The notes under the pieces: model-generated
What the model saw: the letters and a program-made list of their open reading frames with translations, nothing else
Told to the model about the DNA's origin: nothing
The model's database searches: none
Made by a program: the position numbers and the translations under genes
Assembly: GCF_041625495.1 (NCBI RefSeq)
Contig: NZ_JBFJTH010000029.1
Span: forward strand, 1 to 30,128
Direction: 5' to 3'
Source: Litorivivens sp041625495
GTDB taxonomy: Bacteria > Pseudomonadota > Gammaproteobacteria > Pseudomonadales > Spongiibacteraceae
Length of the DNA: 30,128 bases
Shown: positions 7,262-16,418 of the stretch, piece after piece
Numbering within the stretch: position 1 is the first letter of the stretch
How the letters are laid out: the number at the start of each line of letters is the position of its first letter

Positions 7262-8422
7262 ATGACCATAGCCGACCGCTGGTTGCTGCCCGACGGGGTA
7301 GAGGAACTGCTGCCAAAAGATGCGGCCAAGGTTGAGCATCTGCGGCGCCAACTGCTGGATCTCTACCAGAGCTGGGGCTACGAACTGGTCATCCCACCCT
7401 TACTGGAATACACCGAATCACTGCTGGTGGGCCTTGGCAGCGACATTGATCTGCAAACCTTCAGGGTAACCGATCAACTCACTGGCCGCATGATGGGCCT
7501 GCGCGCTGACATCACACCGCAGGCGGCGCGTATCGACGCCCACAGCCTCGGTCGCGACGGTGTAACCCGGCTCTGTTATGCGGGCAGCGTACTGCATACC
7601 CGACCAAAATCACCGCTGGCCTCCCGCTCCCCCATTCAACTGGGAGCCGAGCTCTACGGTGACGCCAGCACCGACAGTGATCTGGAAATCATCAGCCTGA
7701 TGCTGCAGACACTGACCGTTGCCGGCGTCCAGAACCTGACCCTGGATCTGGGCCACGTTGGTATTTACGCCGCCGTGGTATCCGGCCTCGATGAGGCCAC
7801 TGAACAGCGCTACTTCTCCATCCTGCAACGCAAGGCCGCCGCAGAGCTGCAGGCACTGCTGGCAGAGCTTCCGTTAGACGACAGCATCAAGCAGGCGCTG
7901 GCTGTGCTCGCGGAATTGCACGGGGACGCCAGCATTCTGGCGCGCGGTCGCGAAGCCCTCAAGGCCTATCCGCGCGCCGTGGCCGCCATTGAAGCCGTCG
8001 ACCAGCTGGCAGCCGATGTCCAGGCTCGCTTTCCCGGCGTTGCACTGTATTTTGATCTGGCCGAATTGCGCGGCTATCACTACCACACCGGCGCGGTGTT
8101 CTCTGCCCTGTCCAGCGATTGCGACCGGGCGCTGGCCTCGGGCGGGCGCTATGACGATATTGGCCGTGTCTTTGGCCGGGCGCGCCCGGCAACCGGGTTC
8201 AGCATTGACCTGAAAGCCCTGCTGGCCCTGCTGCCAGACTGCGAAGCAGGCTCCGCCATTCTTGCACCAAACAGCAAGAACCCGGATCTCTGGCACAAAG
8301 TACAGGCACTGCGCGCCAGTGGCGAACAGATAGTTTTTGCCCTACCGGGCGATACCCAGGTGCCGGCTTGCACACGCGAGTTGGTGTTCAAAGATGGCGA
8401 CTGGCAAGTAGTGCCGCGCTGA
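7262..8422 (+). CDS. hisZ: ATP phosphoribosyltransferase regulatory subunit HisZ
   Basis: 386 aa. HisZ is a catalytically inactive histidyl-tRNA-synthetase paralog that forms a complex with short-form HisG, the first enzyme of histidine synthesis, and gives it feedback control. The class II synthetase fold is visible: WLLPDGVEELLPKDAAK, PPLLEYTESLL, GLRADITPQAAR (79-90, motif 2-like), CYAGSVLHTRP and, later, YHTGAVFSAL with GGRYDDIGRVFGRARPATGF. It lacks the C-terminal anticodon-binding domain of HisRS, as HisZ does. Its presence implies a short HisG elsewhere in the genome. hisZ before purA is the Pseudomonas arrangement. The purA start follows after 32 bases. Confidence 0.95.
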   Translation: MTIADRWLLPDGVEELLPKDAAKVEHLRRQLLDLYQSWGYELVIPPLLEYTESLLVGLGSDIDLQTFRVTDQLTGRMMGLRADITPQAARIDAHSLGRDGVTRLCYAGSVLHTRPKSPLASRSPIQLGAELYGDASTDSDLEIISLMLQTLTVAGVQNLTLDLGHVGIYAAVVSGLDEATEQRYFSILQRKAAAELQALLAELPLDDSIKQALAVLAELHGDASILARGREALKAYPRAVAAIEAVDQLAADVQARFPGVALYFDLAELRGYHYHTGAVFSALSSDCDRALASGGRYDDIGRVFGRARPATGFSIDLKALLALLPDCEAGSAILAPNSKNPDLWHKVQALRASGEQIVFALPGDTQVPACTRELVFKDGDWQVVPR

Positions 8423-8454
8423 GTGTTTTTCTGTAATTTTTTGAGATGGATTCA

Positions 8455-9747
8455 ATGAACAAAAACGTCGTGGTGCTCGGTACCCAGTGGGGCGATGAGG
8501 GCAAGGGCAAGATTGTTGACCTGCTGACCGATCAGGCTGCCATCGTGGCTCGTTTTCAGGGTGGCCACAACGCCGGCCACACTCTGGTGATTGGTGGTGA
8601 AAAAACCGTACTGCACCTGATTCCCTCCGGCGTATTGCGCGAAGGTGTAACCTGCTTGATCGGTAACGGTGTCGTGCTGGCCCCCGATGCCCTGCTCAAA
8701 GAAATTGGTGAGTTGGAAGCCAAAAATGTACCGGTGCGTGAACGCCTGCGACTGAGCCCATCCTGCCCGTTGATTCTGCCCTACCACGTTGCGCTGGATA
8801 AGGCCCGCGAATTGGCCAAGGGCGAAGCCAAGATCGGCACTACCGGGCGCGGCATAGGCCCAGCCTATGAGGACAAGGTCGCTCGTCGCGGCCTGCGCTT
8901 GGGTGACCTTATGCATCCCGAGCGTTTTGCCACTAAGCTGCGCGAAGTCATGGATTATCACAACTTTGTGCTGACCAACTACTTCAAGGTTGAAGCCGTC
9001 GATTATCAAAAGACCCTCGACGACGCGCTGGAAATGGCCAAACAGTTGCTGCCCATGGTGGCAGACGTCACTAAACTACTGCACGACTATCGCCTGGACG
9101 ATCAGAAAATCCTGTTTGAGGGCGCTCAAGGCTCGCTGCTGGATATCGATCACGGCACCTACCCGTTTGTGACCTCATCCAACACAACCGCCGGCGGCAC
9201 CGCCACCGGTAGCGGCTTCGGCCCGTTGTATCTGGATTACGTACTGGGCATTACCAAAGCCTACACCACCCGTGTCGGCTCCGGCCCCTTCCCCACCGAG
9301 CTGTTCGACGATGTGGGCAAGCACCTGGCCGCCAAAGGCCACGAATTCGGTGCCACCACCGGTCGCGCCCGCCGCTGCGGCTGGTTTGACGCCGTTGCCC
9401 TACGTCAGTCGGTACTGATCAACAGCATTTCCGGTATCTGCCTGACCAAGCTTGATGTCCTCGACGGACTGGAAGTGGTGCGCGTTTGTACCGGCTACAA
9501 GAACGCTGCTGGCGACGTCATTCCCGCCCCCATCGACTGCGACGATTACAGCACTCTGGAACCCGTTTACGAAGAACTGCCCGGCTGGAGCGAAACCACA
9601 TTGGGCGCCAAAACCTTGGAAGAGCTGCCGCAGAATGCGCGCGACTACATTCAGCGCATAGAAGAGCTCGTGGGTGTGCCCATCGATATCATTTCCACCG
9701 GCCCGGACCGTGTCGAGACCATCGTGCTGCGCCACCCCTTTGACTAA
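8455..9747 (+). CDS. purA: Adenylosuccinate synthetase PurA
   Basis: 430 aa, the usual length. It joins IMP and aspartate with GTP to make adenylosuccinate, the first committed step to AMP. The N-terminus has GTQWGDEGKGK, with the catalytic Asp and P-loop (residues 9-19), then GGHNAGHT with the catalytic His. Other family motifs are TTGRGIGPAYEDKV, EGAQGSLLDIDHGTYPFVT, TRVGSGPFPTEL and the C-terminal guanine-binding STGPDR. I chose ATG 8455, which gives MNKNVVVLGTQ; an in-frame ATG at 8446 would add three residues but has GAG directly against it and no room for a ribosome site. A hairpin follows the stop. Confidence 0.97.
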   Translation: MNKNVVVLGTQWGDEGKGKIVDLLTDQAAIVARFQGGHNAGHTLVIGGEKTVLHLIPSGVLREGVTCLIGNGVVLAPDALLKEIGELEAKNVPVRERLRLSPSCPLILPYHVALDKARELAKGEAKIGTTGRGIGPAYEDKVARRGLRLGDLMHPERFATKLREVMDYHNFVLTNYFKVEAVDYQKTLDDALEMAKQLLPMVADVTKLLHDYRLDDQKILFEGAQGSLLDIDHGTYPFVTSSNTTAGGTATGSGFGPLYLDYVLGITKAYTTRVGSGPFPTELFDDVGKHLAAKGHEFGATTGRARRCGWFDAVALRQSVLINSISGICLTKLDVLDGLEVVRVCTGYKNAAGDVIPAPIDCDDYSTLEPVYEELPGWSETTLGAKTLEELPQNARDYIQRIEELVGVPIDIISTGPDRVETIVLRHPFD

Positions 9748-9754
9748 GTAGCAC

Positions 9755-9779
9755 GCGCCGGGTGCACTGCATCCGGCGC
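9755..9779 (+). terminator. Hairpin after purA (probable weak terminator)
   Basis: An 11-pair stem (one G-T wobble) closes over the three-base loop ACT: GCGCCGG at 9755-9761 pairs with CCGGCGC at 9773-9779, with TGC/GCA inside. Only a TTT follows at about 9785-9787, so termination may be inefficient or may need help. It marks the likely end of the hfq-to-purA transcription unit. Confidence 0.5.
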
Positions 9780-9870
9780 ACGGGCTTTCTGCAGCCGCCC
9801 CCCTTGCCCAATCCTGTTCACCGGCCTACCCTCTCTGCACCGATAACAATACCTGCTGCGGAGAACGCTA

Positions 9871-10296
9871 ATGACACTACCCGACCCCATACTCGCCCCG
9901 GTAATGGCTCTCGTACTCTGGACCTGCTTTGTACTGGGCTGGATGGCGCTGACCCGCATTCCCTACCTACGGAAAAACCGGGTGCACCCGCAGAAAGGCG
10001 AGCGCACCGCGGAGCTGGCAGGGCTAATGCCCAAACAAATTCAGTGGAAGGCCGATAATTACAATCACTTGATGGAGCACCCGACCATCTTCTACGCCAC
10101 CGCCTTTGTCTGGGCCTTTATTGGCAGCGCCGGCACCATCAACGTCACCCTGGCTTGGGTCTATGTAGGACTGCGCGTTGTGCATAGCCTGGTGCACGCA
10201 ACGATCAACAAAGTCATGCTTCGACTGACACTGTTTGCGTTGAGTTCGGTGGTGCTGCTGATCATGGCGGTCAATGCCGCGGTGGTCGTGCTGTAA
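9871..10296 (+). CDS. MAPEG family integral membrane protein
   Basis: 141 aa with four predicted membrane segments (about 8-28, 72-90, 93-112, 118-140). The cytoplasmic loop carries the MAPEG (membrane-associated proteins in eicosanoid and glutathione metabolism) signature, N65-H-x2-E69-x-P71 followed by FYA, and RVVHSLVHA further on. Eukaryotic relatives are glutathione S-transferases/peroxidases and leukotriene C4 synthase; bacterial members are mostly uncharacterised and may handle lipid peroxides or electrophiles. GGAG lies about 8 bases before ATG 9871. It stands alone, between the purA hairpin and a minus-strand gene. The exact substrate cannot be told. Confidence 0.85.
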   Translation: MTLPDPILAPVMALVLWTCFVLGWMALTRIPYLRKNRVHPQKGERTAELAGLMPKQIQWKADNYNHLMEHPTIFYATAFVWAFIGSAGTINVTLAWVYVGLRVVHSLVHATINKVMLRLTLFALSSVVLLIMAVNAAVVVL

Positions 10297-10375
10297 TTAG
10301 CGCTACCGTGCAGAAGCGCCCGAACGTTAATCGGTTGGAAACATCGACAACCGCACTGAACACGAAGCTCGGTGG

Positions 10376-10687
10376 TCAGGACACCGGCGGCGCGGCAGAG
10401 TCCAATCGTTTGGCATCGAGGGCGTACTCTGCCATCGCACCGTAATCCGGCAGCTCAGTGTCGAGCACAATGCGACCTTTATCATCGCGTGCGTTCACGT
10501 TGAAATCTTCGCCATTATTGACTTGATAGAATTTCAGCACCGCATCGAAGGCAGCGCTGGCGAGGCAAGAAGGCGGCGTATCGGCCCTAAGGGTCACCAC
10601 ATAATCGCCGCCCAGAGAAGCGTTGCAGACTTCCCCCTGCAGCGGTGATGCTTTTGGACGCACTTTCAGAAACAGCTTGATACTCAT
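10376..10687 (-). CDS. Hypothetical protein, 103 aa, downstream of uup
   Basis: I do not recognise this protein. It begins MSIKLFLKVRPKASPLQGEV and has no signal peptide or membrane segment, so it is probably cytoplasmic. It has two cysteines (in EVCNAS and PSCLAS), a central segment DAVLKFYQVNNGEDFNVNAR that suggests alternating strand and helix, and an Ala-rich, Pro-containing tail. It is on the same strand as uup and follows it after 68 bases, so it may be co-transcribed. The composition looks like a normal gene, and no longer frame competes with it. The ribosome site is weak (GAGCGG upstream). Confidence 0.6.
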   Translation of the reverse strand: MSIKLFLKVRPKASPLQGEVCNASLGGDYVVTLRADTPPSCLASAAFDAVLKFYQVNNGEDFNVNARDDKGRIVLDTELPDYGAMAEYALDAKRLDSAAPPVS

Positions 10688-10755
10688 GACAACCGCTCAG
10701 TCACTAACCGCTATAGCATAGCGCCTGGGCGTGGTCAGAAAATCCGTAATTTTCC

Positions 10756-12636
10756 CTACAGCTCCGAGAGTTCGAGCCAGCGCTCCATGGCCTCATCCAG
10801 CGCCTGTTGGCACTCGGTCATCCGCTGCCAATGGGCGTTAAGCTCATCGTGAGGCAGGCTGCCAAAGTCGGCTTCCAGGCTACGCGCATTGAGCTGCTCT
10901 ATCTCGCTTTCCAGCTCGCTAATCCGGTCCGGCAGTGCATCGAGTTCGCGCTGCAGTTTGTAACTGAGTTTGGTTTTGGCAGGTGCCGGTTTTGTTGCAA
11001 CCGGCGCGGTTTTTGACGCAGGCGACGGCGTGGCTTCTACCGCCGGCGCAAATGCCGCCTTTACGCGCTGGGCGGGAATGTCACTGTAGCCGCCCACAAA
11101 ATTATCGACTCGGCCGTTGCCTTCGAACAACAGACAGGCGCTGGCGACATTGTCGACAAACGCCCGGTCGTGGCTCACCAACAGCACGGTGCCTTCGAAC
11201 TCCATCAACAGCTCTTCCAGCAGCTCCAGTGTCTCCATATCGAGATCGTTAGTCGGTTCGTCCAGCACCAAAATGTTGGCGGGCTGGCTGAATAACAGGG
11301 CGAGTATCACTCGCGCCCGCTCTCCGCCAGACAACACGCGTATCTGCGACCGCGCCCGTTCAGCAGTAAACAGAAAATCACCGAGATAGCTGATGATATG
11401 TTTCTGTTTACCATTGACGGTCAGGCTTTCTCTCCCCTGCCCGACCACGTCGACCACGGTTTTGTTGTCATCGAGCACCGAGCGCATCTGGTCAAAATAG
11501 GCTATCTGCTGCTTGCTGCCACGCCGGACCGTACCTTCGTTGGGTTCAAGCTCCCCCACAATCAACCGCAGTAACGTGGTCTTGCCGACACCGTTAGGGC
11601 CTATCAGAGCCAGTTTGTCGCCCCGACTGATAATCAGGTCGAGATCGCGTATTAAAGGCGTGCCGTTGTAGCCATGGCCGACCCCGGTGAGTTCCGCCAC
11701 CAGCTTGCCGCTGGATGCCGCTTGCTCCACCGACAGACGGGCACTGCCCTGCACACTGCGGCGTTGCGCATATTCTTCGCGCAATCGTTTGAGGGCTCGC
11801 ACCCGCCCCTCATTGCGGGTGCGCCGTGCTTTAATACCCGTGCGTATCCAGCGCTCTTCGTCGGCCAGGCGCTTGTCGAAAAGCGCATTCTGCTCTTCCT
11901 CTATCCGCAGATCCTCGGCGCGGCGCGTCATAAACTCAGTGTAGTTACCTGGATAGCTTTTCAGGTGACCACGATCCAGCAGCACAATGCGGGTTGCCAA
12001 CCGGTCAATCAAGGCGCGGTCGTGGGTGATAAACAGTACCGCCCCCCGGTAATTCAACACGGTCTGCTCTAGCCATTCGATCGCGGCAATATCCAGATGG
12101 TTAGTCGGTTCGTCGAGCAGCAGAATATCCGGCTCCGCAACCAGCGCACGGGCCAGCGCCACCCGCCGCCGCCAACCGCCAGAGAGCTCCGCCACCAGCG
12201 TATCGCCATTGAGTTTAAGTCGATCGAGGGTTTGCTCGATGGCGCGATGAAAGTGCCAGCCGCCGCTCGCTTCCAACTGCTCTTGGCAGCGGGCCAGCGC
12301 CATCATATCGGCCTGGCGCGCGGCCTGTTCATACTGGCGCAACAGTTCTCCGGTCTCTCGCAGGCCGGCTGCCACAGCGTCGTAGACCGTGGTATCGGCT
12401 GCCATCTCCAGAGGGGCCTGAGGCATGCTCGCGATGGTGGCCTCGGGTTGCAAGGCCACTTCGCCCCCATCGGCAGCCAGCGTCCCCTCAATAATCGAGA
12501 GCAGAGTCGATTTACCCGAGCCGTTGTGCCCGACCAGACAAACCCGCTCACCGGGATCGAGCTGCAGGCTGGCACGATCCAGCAGAATCTGCTGCCCCAC
12601 AGAAAATTCGAGTTCACGAGCGGTCAACACAGGCAC
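10756..12636 (-). CDS. uup: ABC-F ATPase Uup
   Basis: 626 aa, typical for Uup. Two ABC domains are present. The first has Walker A GHNGSGKST (36-44), signature LSGGWRRR and Walker B LLLDEPTNHLD; the second has GPNGVGKTT, LSGGERARV and LVLDEPTNDLD. The linker between them has ERWIRTGIKARRTRNEGRV, characteristic of Uup. After a Pro/Ala/Lys-rich spacer (about 530-560) comes a C-terminal coiled coil (KLQRELDALPDRISELESEI), which binds DNA in E. coli Uup. There are no membrane segments. Uup acts on ribosomes and influences precise excision of transposons and branched DNA. The start is GTG at 12636, with AAGGAAG about 10 bases upstream. It is divergent from the sensor gene at 12783. Confidence 0.93.
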   Translation of the reverse strand: MPVLTARELEFSVGQQILLDRASLQLDPGERVCLVGHNGSGKSTLLSIIEGTLAADGGEVALQPEATIASMPQAPLEMAADTTVYDAVAAGLRETGELLRQYEQAARQADMMALARCQEQLEASGGWHFHRAIEQTLDRLKLNGDTLVAELSGGWRRRVALARALVAEPDILLLDEPTNHLDIAAIEWLEQTVLNYRGAVLFITHDRALIDRLATRIVLLDRGHLKSYPGNYTEFMTRRAEDLRIEEEQNALFDKRLADEERWIRTGIKARRTRNEGRVRALKRLREEYAQRRSVQGSARLSVEQAASSGKLVAELTGVGHGYNGTPLIRDLDLIISRGDKLALIGPNGVGKTTLLRLIVGELEPNEGTVRRGSKQQIAYFDQMRSVLDDNKTVVDVVGQGRESLTVNGKQKHIISYLGDFLFTAERARSQIRVLSGGERARVILALLFSQPANILVLDEPTNDLDMETLELLEELLMEFEGTVLLVSHDRAFVDNVASACLLFEGNGRVDNFVGGYSDIPAQRVKAAFAPAVEATPSPASKTAPVATKPAPAKTKLSYKLQRELDALPDRISELESEIEQLNARSLEADFGSLPHDELNAHWQRMTECQQALDEAMERWLELSEL

Positions 12637-12732
12637 GGCGAAATACTTCCTTCTTACTGATTGGGGCGCATGATGCCCGGATCAGGCGCTGGATGAAAGA
12701 GCCATAAGTAGGTAGAAGTCGCGATGGTTGTA

Positions 12733-12765
12733 TACCCCAGGGTGAATAAACTAAACAATGGGGTA
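12733..12765. promoter_or_regulatory. Inverted repeat in the uup / sensor-gene spacer
   Basis: TACCCCA (12733-12739) and TGGGGTA (12759-12765) are perfect 7-base arms with a 19-base AT-rich spacer. It lies between two divergent genes and ends 17 bases before the proposed sensor-gene start. It could be a regulator site or a leader hairpin. No factor can be named. Confidence 0.35.
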
Positions 12766-12782
12766 ATGCAGGTATTTTTCTT

Positions 12783-15700
12783 TTGTTCAAACCGCTGATT
12801 CACATATTCACCATGCTTATGCTCGTGCTCGCACTGCCCGTGGCCGCGGCCGAGCGCATGGTATTGCAGCTGAAATGGGAGCATGAGTTCCAGTTTGCAG
12901 GCTACTATGCCGCGCTGTGGCAGGGTTACTACAAGGAAGCCGGACTGGAGGTAACACTGCGCTCAGCCTTTGCAAAAGATGGTCAGTACACGGCTCCACA
13001 GGCAGCACTTATTCAGGGTTCTGCAGATTTCGCCATTGGCGGAGTAGACATCCTTGCCGGGCGCGACAAAGGGCATGCGTTGGTTATATTGGCTCCGGTT
13101 TTCCAGAAAACCCCCGGAGCCATCGTGACGTTGGCAAATACCAAGCTTCGCTCGCTGCGAGATCTTGCCGGTCTGCGAATTGCCGTCAACCGGGACGACT
13201 ATATCACCCGCGAGTTTCAGGCCCTGTTGGGCAGCCGGCAATCACGCCTGACACCACCACAGCTGGTGGACGAACCCCTCACGCTGGACACCCTTTTGAA
13301 TGGTCGCGCCGACGCTTTGCTGACCTACGGCGTTTCGGCCCAGGAAGCTGCTTACGAACGGGGGCTGGCCATTCGACGCCTCAACATAGCCGACGCTGAG
13401 CGCGTTTTCTACGGCGACACCCTGTACACCCATCAGCGGGTCATCGACCGCTCCCCGGATGCGGTTCAACGCTTTGTGCAGGCAAGCCTACGTGGTTGGG
13501 AATACGCCATGCAGCACCGGGATGAAATGGCAGCAAAGATCTCATCCTTGCCGCGTTATCAGGTGCACTACGCCTCTGCCGAACATTACAACGCCGCGTT
13601 TGCCCGCCAAAGCCCGGAGTATATGTTCTATCCCAATGTCCGCATTGGTCAGAATGAACCAGAGCGTTGGCAACAAAGCCACCATCTGCTGAAAACTGCT
13701 GGGCTGGTTGCTGGCTCCTACCCTGGCGAGTCGCTGTTTTTCTCGCCTGTTGCCAATCAGCTTCCCGCTGAGAGCCGATGGAATTGGATCGTCGGCGCTA
13801 TCTGCGCCGTAATCGTACTGACCATCGCGGTATTGATGTTGCCCGCCAGAATCAGCGCGCCACTGGTACTGGCCAGCGTACTTATCCCGGTAATCTGGAT
13901 TGTTGAGCACCAGCTGAAAGCAAGCTACCTGGATTCTCAACGCCGTGATGTCTGGAATGAAATTGTTCAATACCGGCAAAAGCTCGAAGAGGTAATACAC
14001 CGCAATTTCGCTCTGCTGCGATCGGTCGTGGGAATGATCAGCGCAGAGCCCACGGTCGACCAACAACGCTTCAGCGATTTTGTCGGCACGCTGATTGATC
14101 TTGAGCCGCTGCTTATCAATATCGCAGCCGCGCCGGATCTCACTATCAAAATGATCTACCCGCTGGCCGGCAATCAAAAGGCTATCGGGCTGAACTACCA
14201 CCGCAATGAAGTCCAGCGTCCTATGGTGGAACTTGCCCGAGACAGCCGCAGTCTGGTGGTTGCCGGTCCACTGGAGCTCGTTCAGGGTGGACGGGCGATC
14301 ATCGGTCGGGCGCCGGTATTTTTGAATGACGTGACCTCTGGGGAACACACGTTCTGGGGCATCGTATCAGCGCCCATAGATTTTGACGGCCTGCTCGACA
14401 ATGTGGGGCTGAACGCCCAGCATTTGCTGATCGATATAGCACTGCGGCACGGCAACCAGCGCTTCACCGGCGAAAGCTCGCGCGCCTTTTTTGGGGCAGA
14501 GCGGGTATTTGCGACTGACCCGGTCATCATGCCCGTCTCACTTGGTGCCGTGGAGTGGGAAATCGCCGCCACACCCATCGGCGGCTGGGGTAACTATCCG
14601 CCTCTGATTCAATGGCTCAAGCTGGTGGGGTTGCTGACCACAGGCATCGCCTCACTGATCTTGTATACGGTTATCCGTCAGTTTCAGTCCAGCCATGAAG
14701 TAGATTCCAAGCTGCAGCGCAACGAAGGCATACTGCGACGAGTCGGTCGCATCGCCGACGTGGGTGGCTGGGAGCTAGATCTGCGTAATGGTCAGGAATA
14801 CGTGTCCAGCGAGGTATTCCGCCTGCACGGTGTGTCGCCCATTCCACTGATCGATGAGCGGCCACGCCGTTGGCTGGATCGTTACGATGAAGCCAATCGC
14901 CGAATCGTTGAACATCGCATCCAGGAAGCCATTCAAACTGGCGAGGCACAGCACTTTGAGCTGCTGATCAATGAGGGTGGTCGGAGCAATATCTGGCTGC
15001 GCCACATGATCGAGCCCGTTTGGGAGGGCAATGAGGTCGTTCTGTTGCAGGGGGTAGTGCAGGATATTTCAGCCATCCGGCGCGCCGATGCCACCATTGC
15101 CCGGCAGGCCATGTTCGACCCGGTCACCAATCTGCCCAATCGCAACCTGTTTACTGAGCGCCTTGCGCACGCGCTGCAATCCAGCCACCGGGAACGGCGT
15201 AACCTGGCCGTGCTGTTTATCGACCTGGATCACTTCAAGAACATCAATGACTCTTTGGGTCACAGTGCCGGCGATGCCCTGCTGGCTGAAATAGGCCAGC
15301 GTTTCCGCCACGCCGTGCGTGGCTCGGACACGGTAGCCCGCCTGGGAGGTGACGAGTTCACCATATTACTGGACGGTATCAAGGGCACACGTCACTGCGC
15401 ACTGATTGCTGACAACCTGGTGCAGTCACTGCACGCCCCCGCAGTGATCGATGGCCATCAGGTATTTACCACCGCCAGCATTGGGGTCAGCCTGTTTCCC
15501 GAAGACGGTCGCGATGTGACCACACTACTGCAGCATGCAGACCAGGCTATGTACGCGGCCAAAGCGGCCGGTCGCAATACTGTGCGCTTTTTTACCGAAT
15601 CCATGCAGTTGGAGGCCGATCGTCGCCACTCATTACATACGCAATTGGCGTGTGCCCTGCAAAACGATGAGCTGAGCGTGCACTACCAGCCGATTATCGA

Positions 15701-16415
15701 TATTCGCTCCGGCCAAGTAGCCAAATGCGAAGCCTTGCTGCGCTGGGGGTCGATTTCGCCTGCTGAATTCATTCCCATTGCCGAAGAAACCGGCATGATT
15801 GCCGAACTCGGCCAGTACGTTATGCTCAAGTCTTGCCAGGATCTTGCTGACATCAACCGGGAAACAGGCGGGCATTTGGCGCTTGCCTTCAATAAATCAA
15901 CGCGCGAATTTGCCGATGAACGACGCCACCACCAGTCGGTACTGAACACCCTCAAAGTGCAGGACCAGTTTCCGAATATCACCGTGGAAATCACCGAAAA
16001 TCTGCTGATGCAGGATCAGCCGGAAACCATCGACCAGCTGTGCGAACTGCGCAACGCCGGTATCAAAATTGCCATTGACGATTTCGGTACCGGCTTCTCA
16101 TCGCTGAGCTATCTGCGCAAATTCCCGGTGGATATTGTGAAAATCGACAAATCCTTTGTACACGGCATTGAAACTGACTTCGAAGCCCGAGCCTTGGTCA
16201 AAGCCATCATTTCCATGGCCCACAGCCTGAAAATAGATGTGGTCGCCGAAGGGGTGGAAACCGCAGGACAGCTCGCTATCCTGCAGGGTATGAACTGCCG
16301 CTATGTGCAAGGCTTCTACTTTTCACCGGCACTGCCGAAAGATCAGATCATCGACTACGTTCGCGCATTTCAATTTCGAAAACCGATGTTGCGCAGCACC
16401 CCAATAGCCAACTAA
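12783..16415 (+). CDS. Dual-sensor c-di-GMP enzyme: NMT1-like, CHASE, PAS, GGDEF and EAL domains
   Basis: 1210 aa. Domains in order: signal or anchor (1-22); an NMT1/THI5-like periplasmic binding domain (about 25-325; LKWEHEFQFAGYYAALWQGY is typical); two membrane segments (about 335-353 and 359-374); a second periplasmic domain resembling CHASE (about 377-600, with LNYHRNEVQRPMVELARDS from residue 470 and GPLELVQGG); a third membrane segment (612-631); PAS (about 650-760); GGDEF (motif at 855-859, with RGSD inhibitory site upstream); EAL (motif at 983-985). GGDEF, EAL, IDDFGTG, KIDKSF and AEGVET are intact, so both making and breaking c-di-GMP are possible. The start is TTG 12783 because it gives a basic-then-hydrophobic signal; ATG 12813 is the alternative. 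It is divergent from uup. The NMT1 domain suggests sensing of a pyrimidine-like or small organic ligand; this is not proven. Confidence 0.9.
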   Translation: MFKPLIHIFTMLMLVLALPVAAAERMVLQLKWEHEFQFAGYYAALWQGYYKEAGLEVTLRSAFAKDGQYTAPQAALIQGSADFAIGGVDILAGRDKGHALVILAPVFQKTPGAIVTLANTKLRSLRDLAGLRIAVNRDDYITREFQALLGSRQSRLTPPQLVDEPLTLDTLLNGRADALLTYGVSAQEAAYERGLAIRRLNIADAERVFYGDTLYTHQRVIDRSPDAVQRFVQASLRGWEYAMQHRDEMAAKISSLPRYQVHYASAEHYNAAFARQSPEYMFYPNVRIGQNEPERWQQSHHLLKTAGLVAGSYPGESLFFSPVANQLPAESRWNWIVGAICAVIVLTIAVLMLPARISAPLVLASVLIPVIWIVEHQLKASYLDSQRRDVWNEIVQYRQKLEEVIHRNFALLRSVVGMISAEPTVDQQRFSDFVGTLIDLEPLLINIAAAPDLTIKMIYPLAGNQKAIGLNYHRNEVQRPMVELARDSRSLVVAGPLELVQGGRAIIGRAPVFLNDVTSGEHTFWGIVSAPIDFDGLLDNVGLNAQHLLIDIALRHGNQRFTGESSRAFFGAERVFATDPVIMPVSLGAVEWEIAATPIGGWGNYPPLIQWLKLVGLLTTGIASLILYTVIRQFQSSHEVDSKLQRNEGILRRVGRIADVGGWELDLRNGQEYVSSEVFRLHGVSPIPLIDERPRRWLDRYDEANRRIVEHRIQEAIQTGEAQHFELLINEGGRSNIWLRHMIEPVWEGNEVVLLQGVVQDISAIRRADATIARQAMFDPVTNLPNRNLFTERLAHALQSSHRERRNLAVLFIDLDHFKNINDSLGHSAGDALLAEIGQRFRHAVRGSDTVARLGGDEFTILLDGIKGTRHCALIADNLVQSLHAPAVIDGHQVFTTASIGVSLFPEDGRDVTTLLQHADQAMYAAKAAGRNTVRFFTESMQLEADRRHSLHTQLACALQNDELSVHYQPIIDIRSGQVAKCEALLRWGSISPAEFIPIAEETGMIAELGQYVMLKSCQDLADINRETGGHLALAFNKSTREFADERRHHQSVLNTLKVQDQFPNITVEITENLLMQDQPETIDQLCELRNAGIKIAIDDFGTGFSSLSYLRKFPVDIVKIDKSFVHGIETDFEARALVKAIISMAHSLKIDVVAEGVETAGQLAILQGMNCRYVQGFYFSPALPKDQIIDYVRAFQFRKPMLRSTPIAN

Positions 16416-16418
16416 CCC

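Noticed and set aside
13542..14348. 268-codon minus-strand frame inside the sensor gene
   Set aside because: It lies fully within the CHASE-containing part of a confident gene and has no recognisable sequence.
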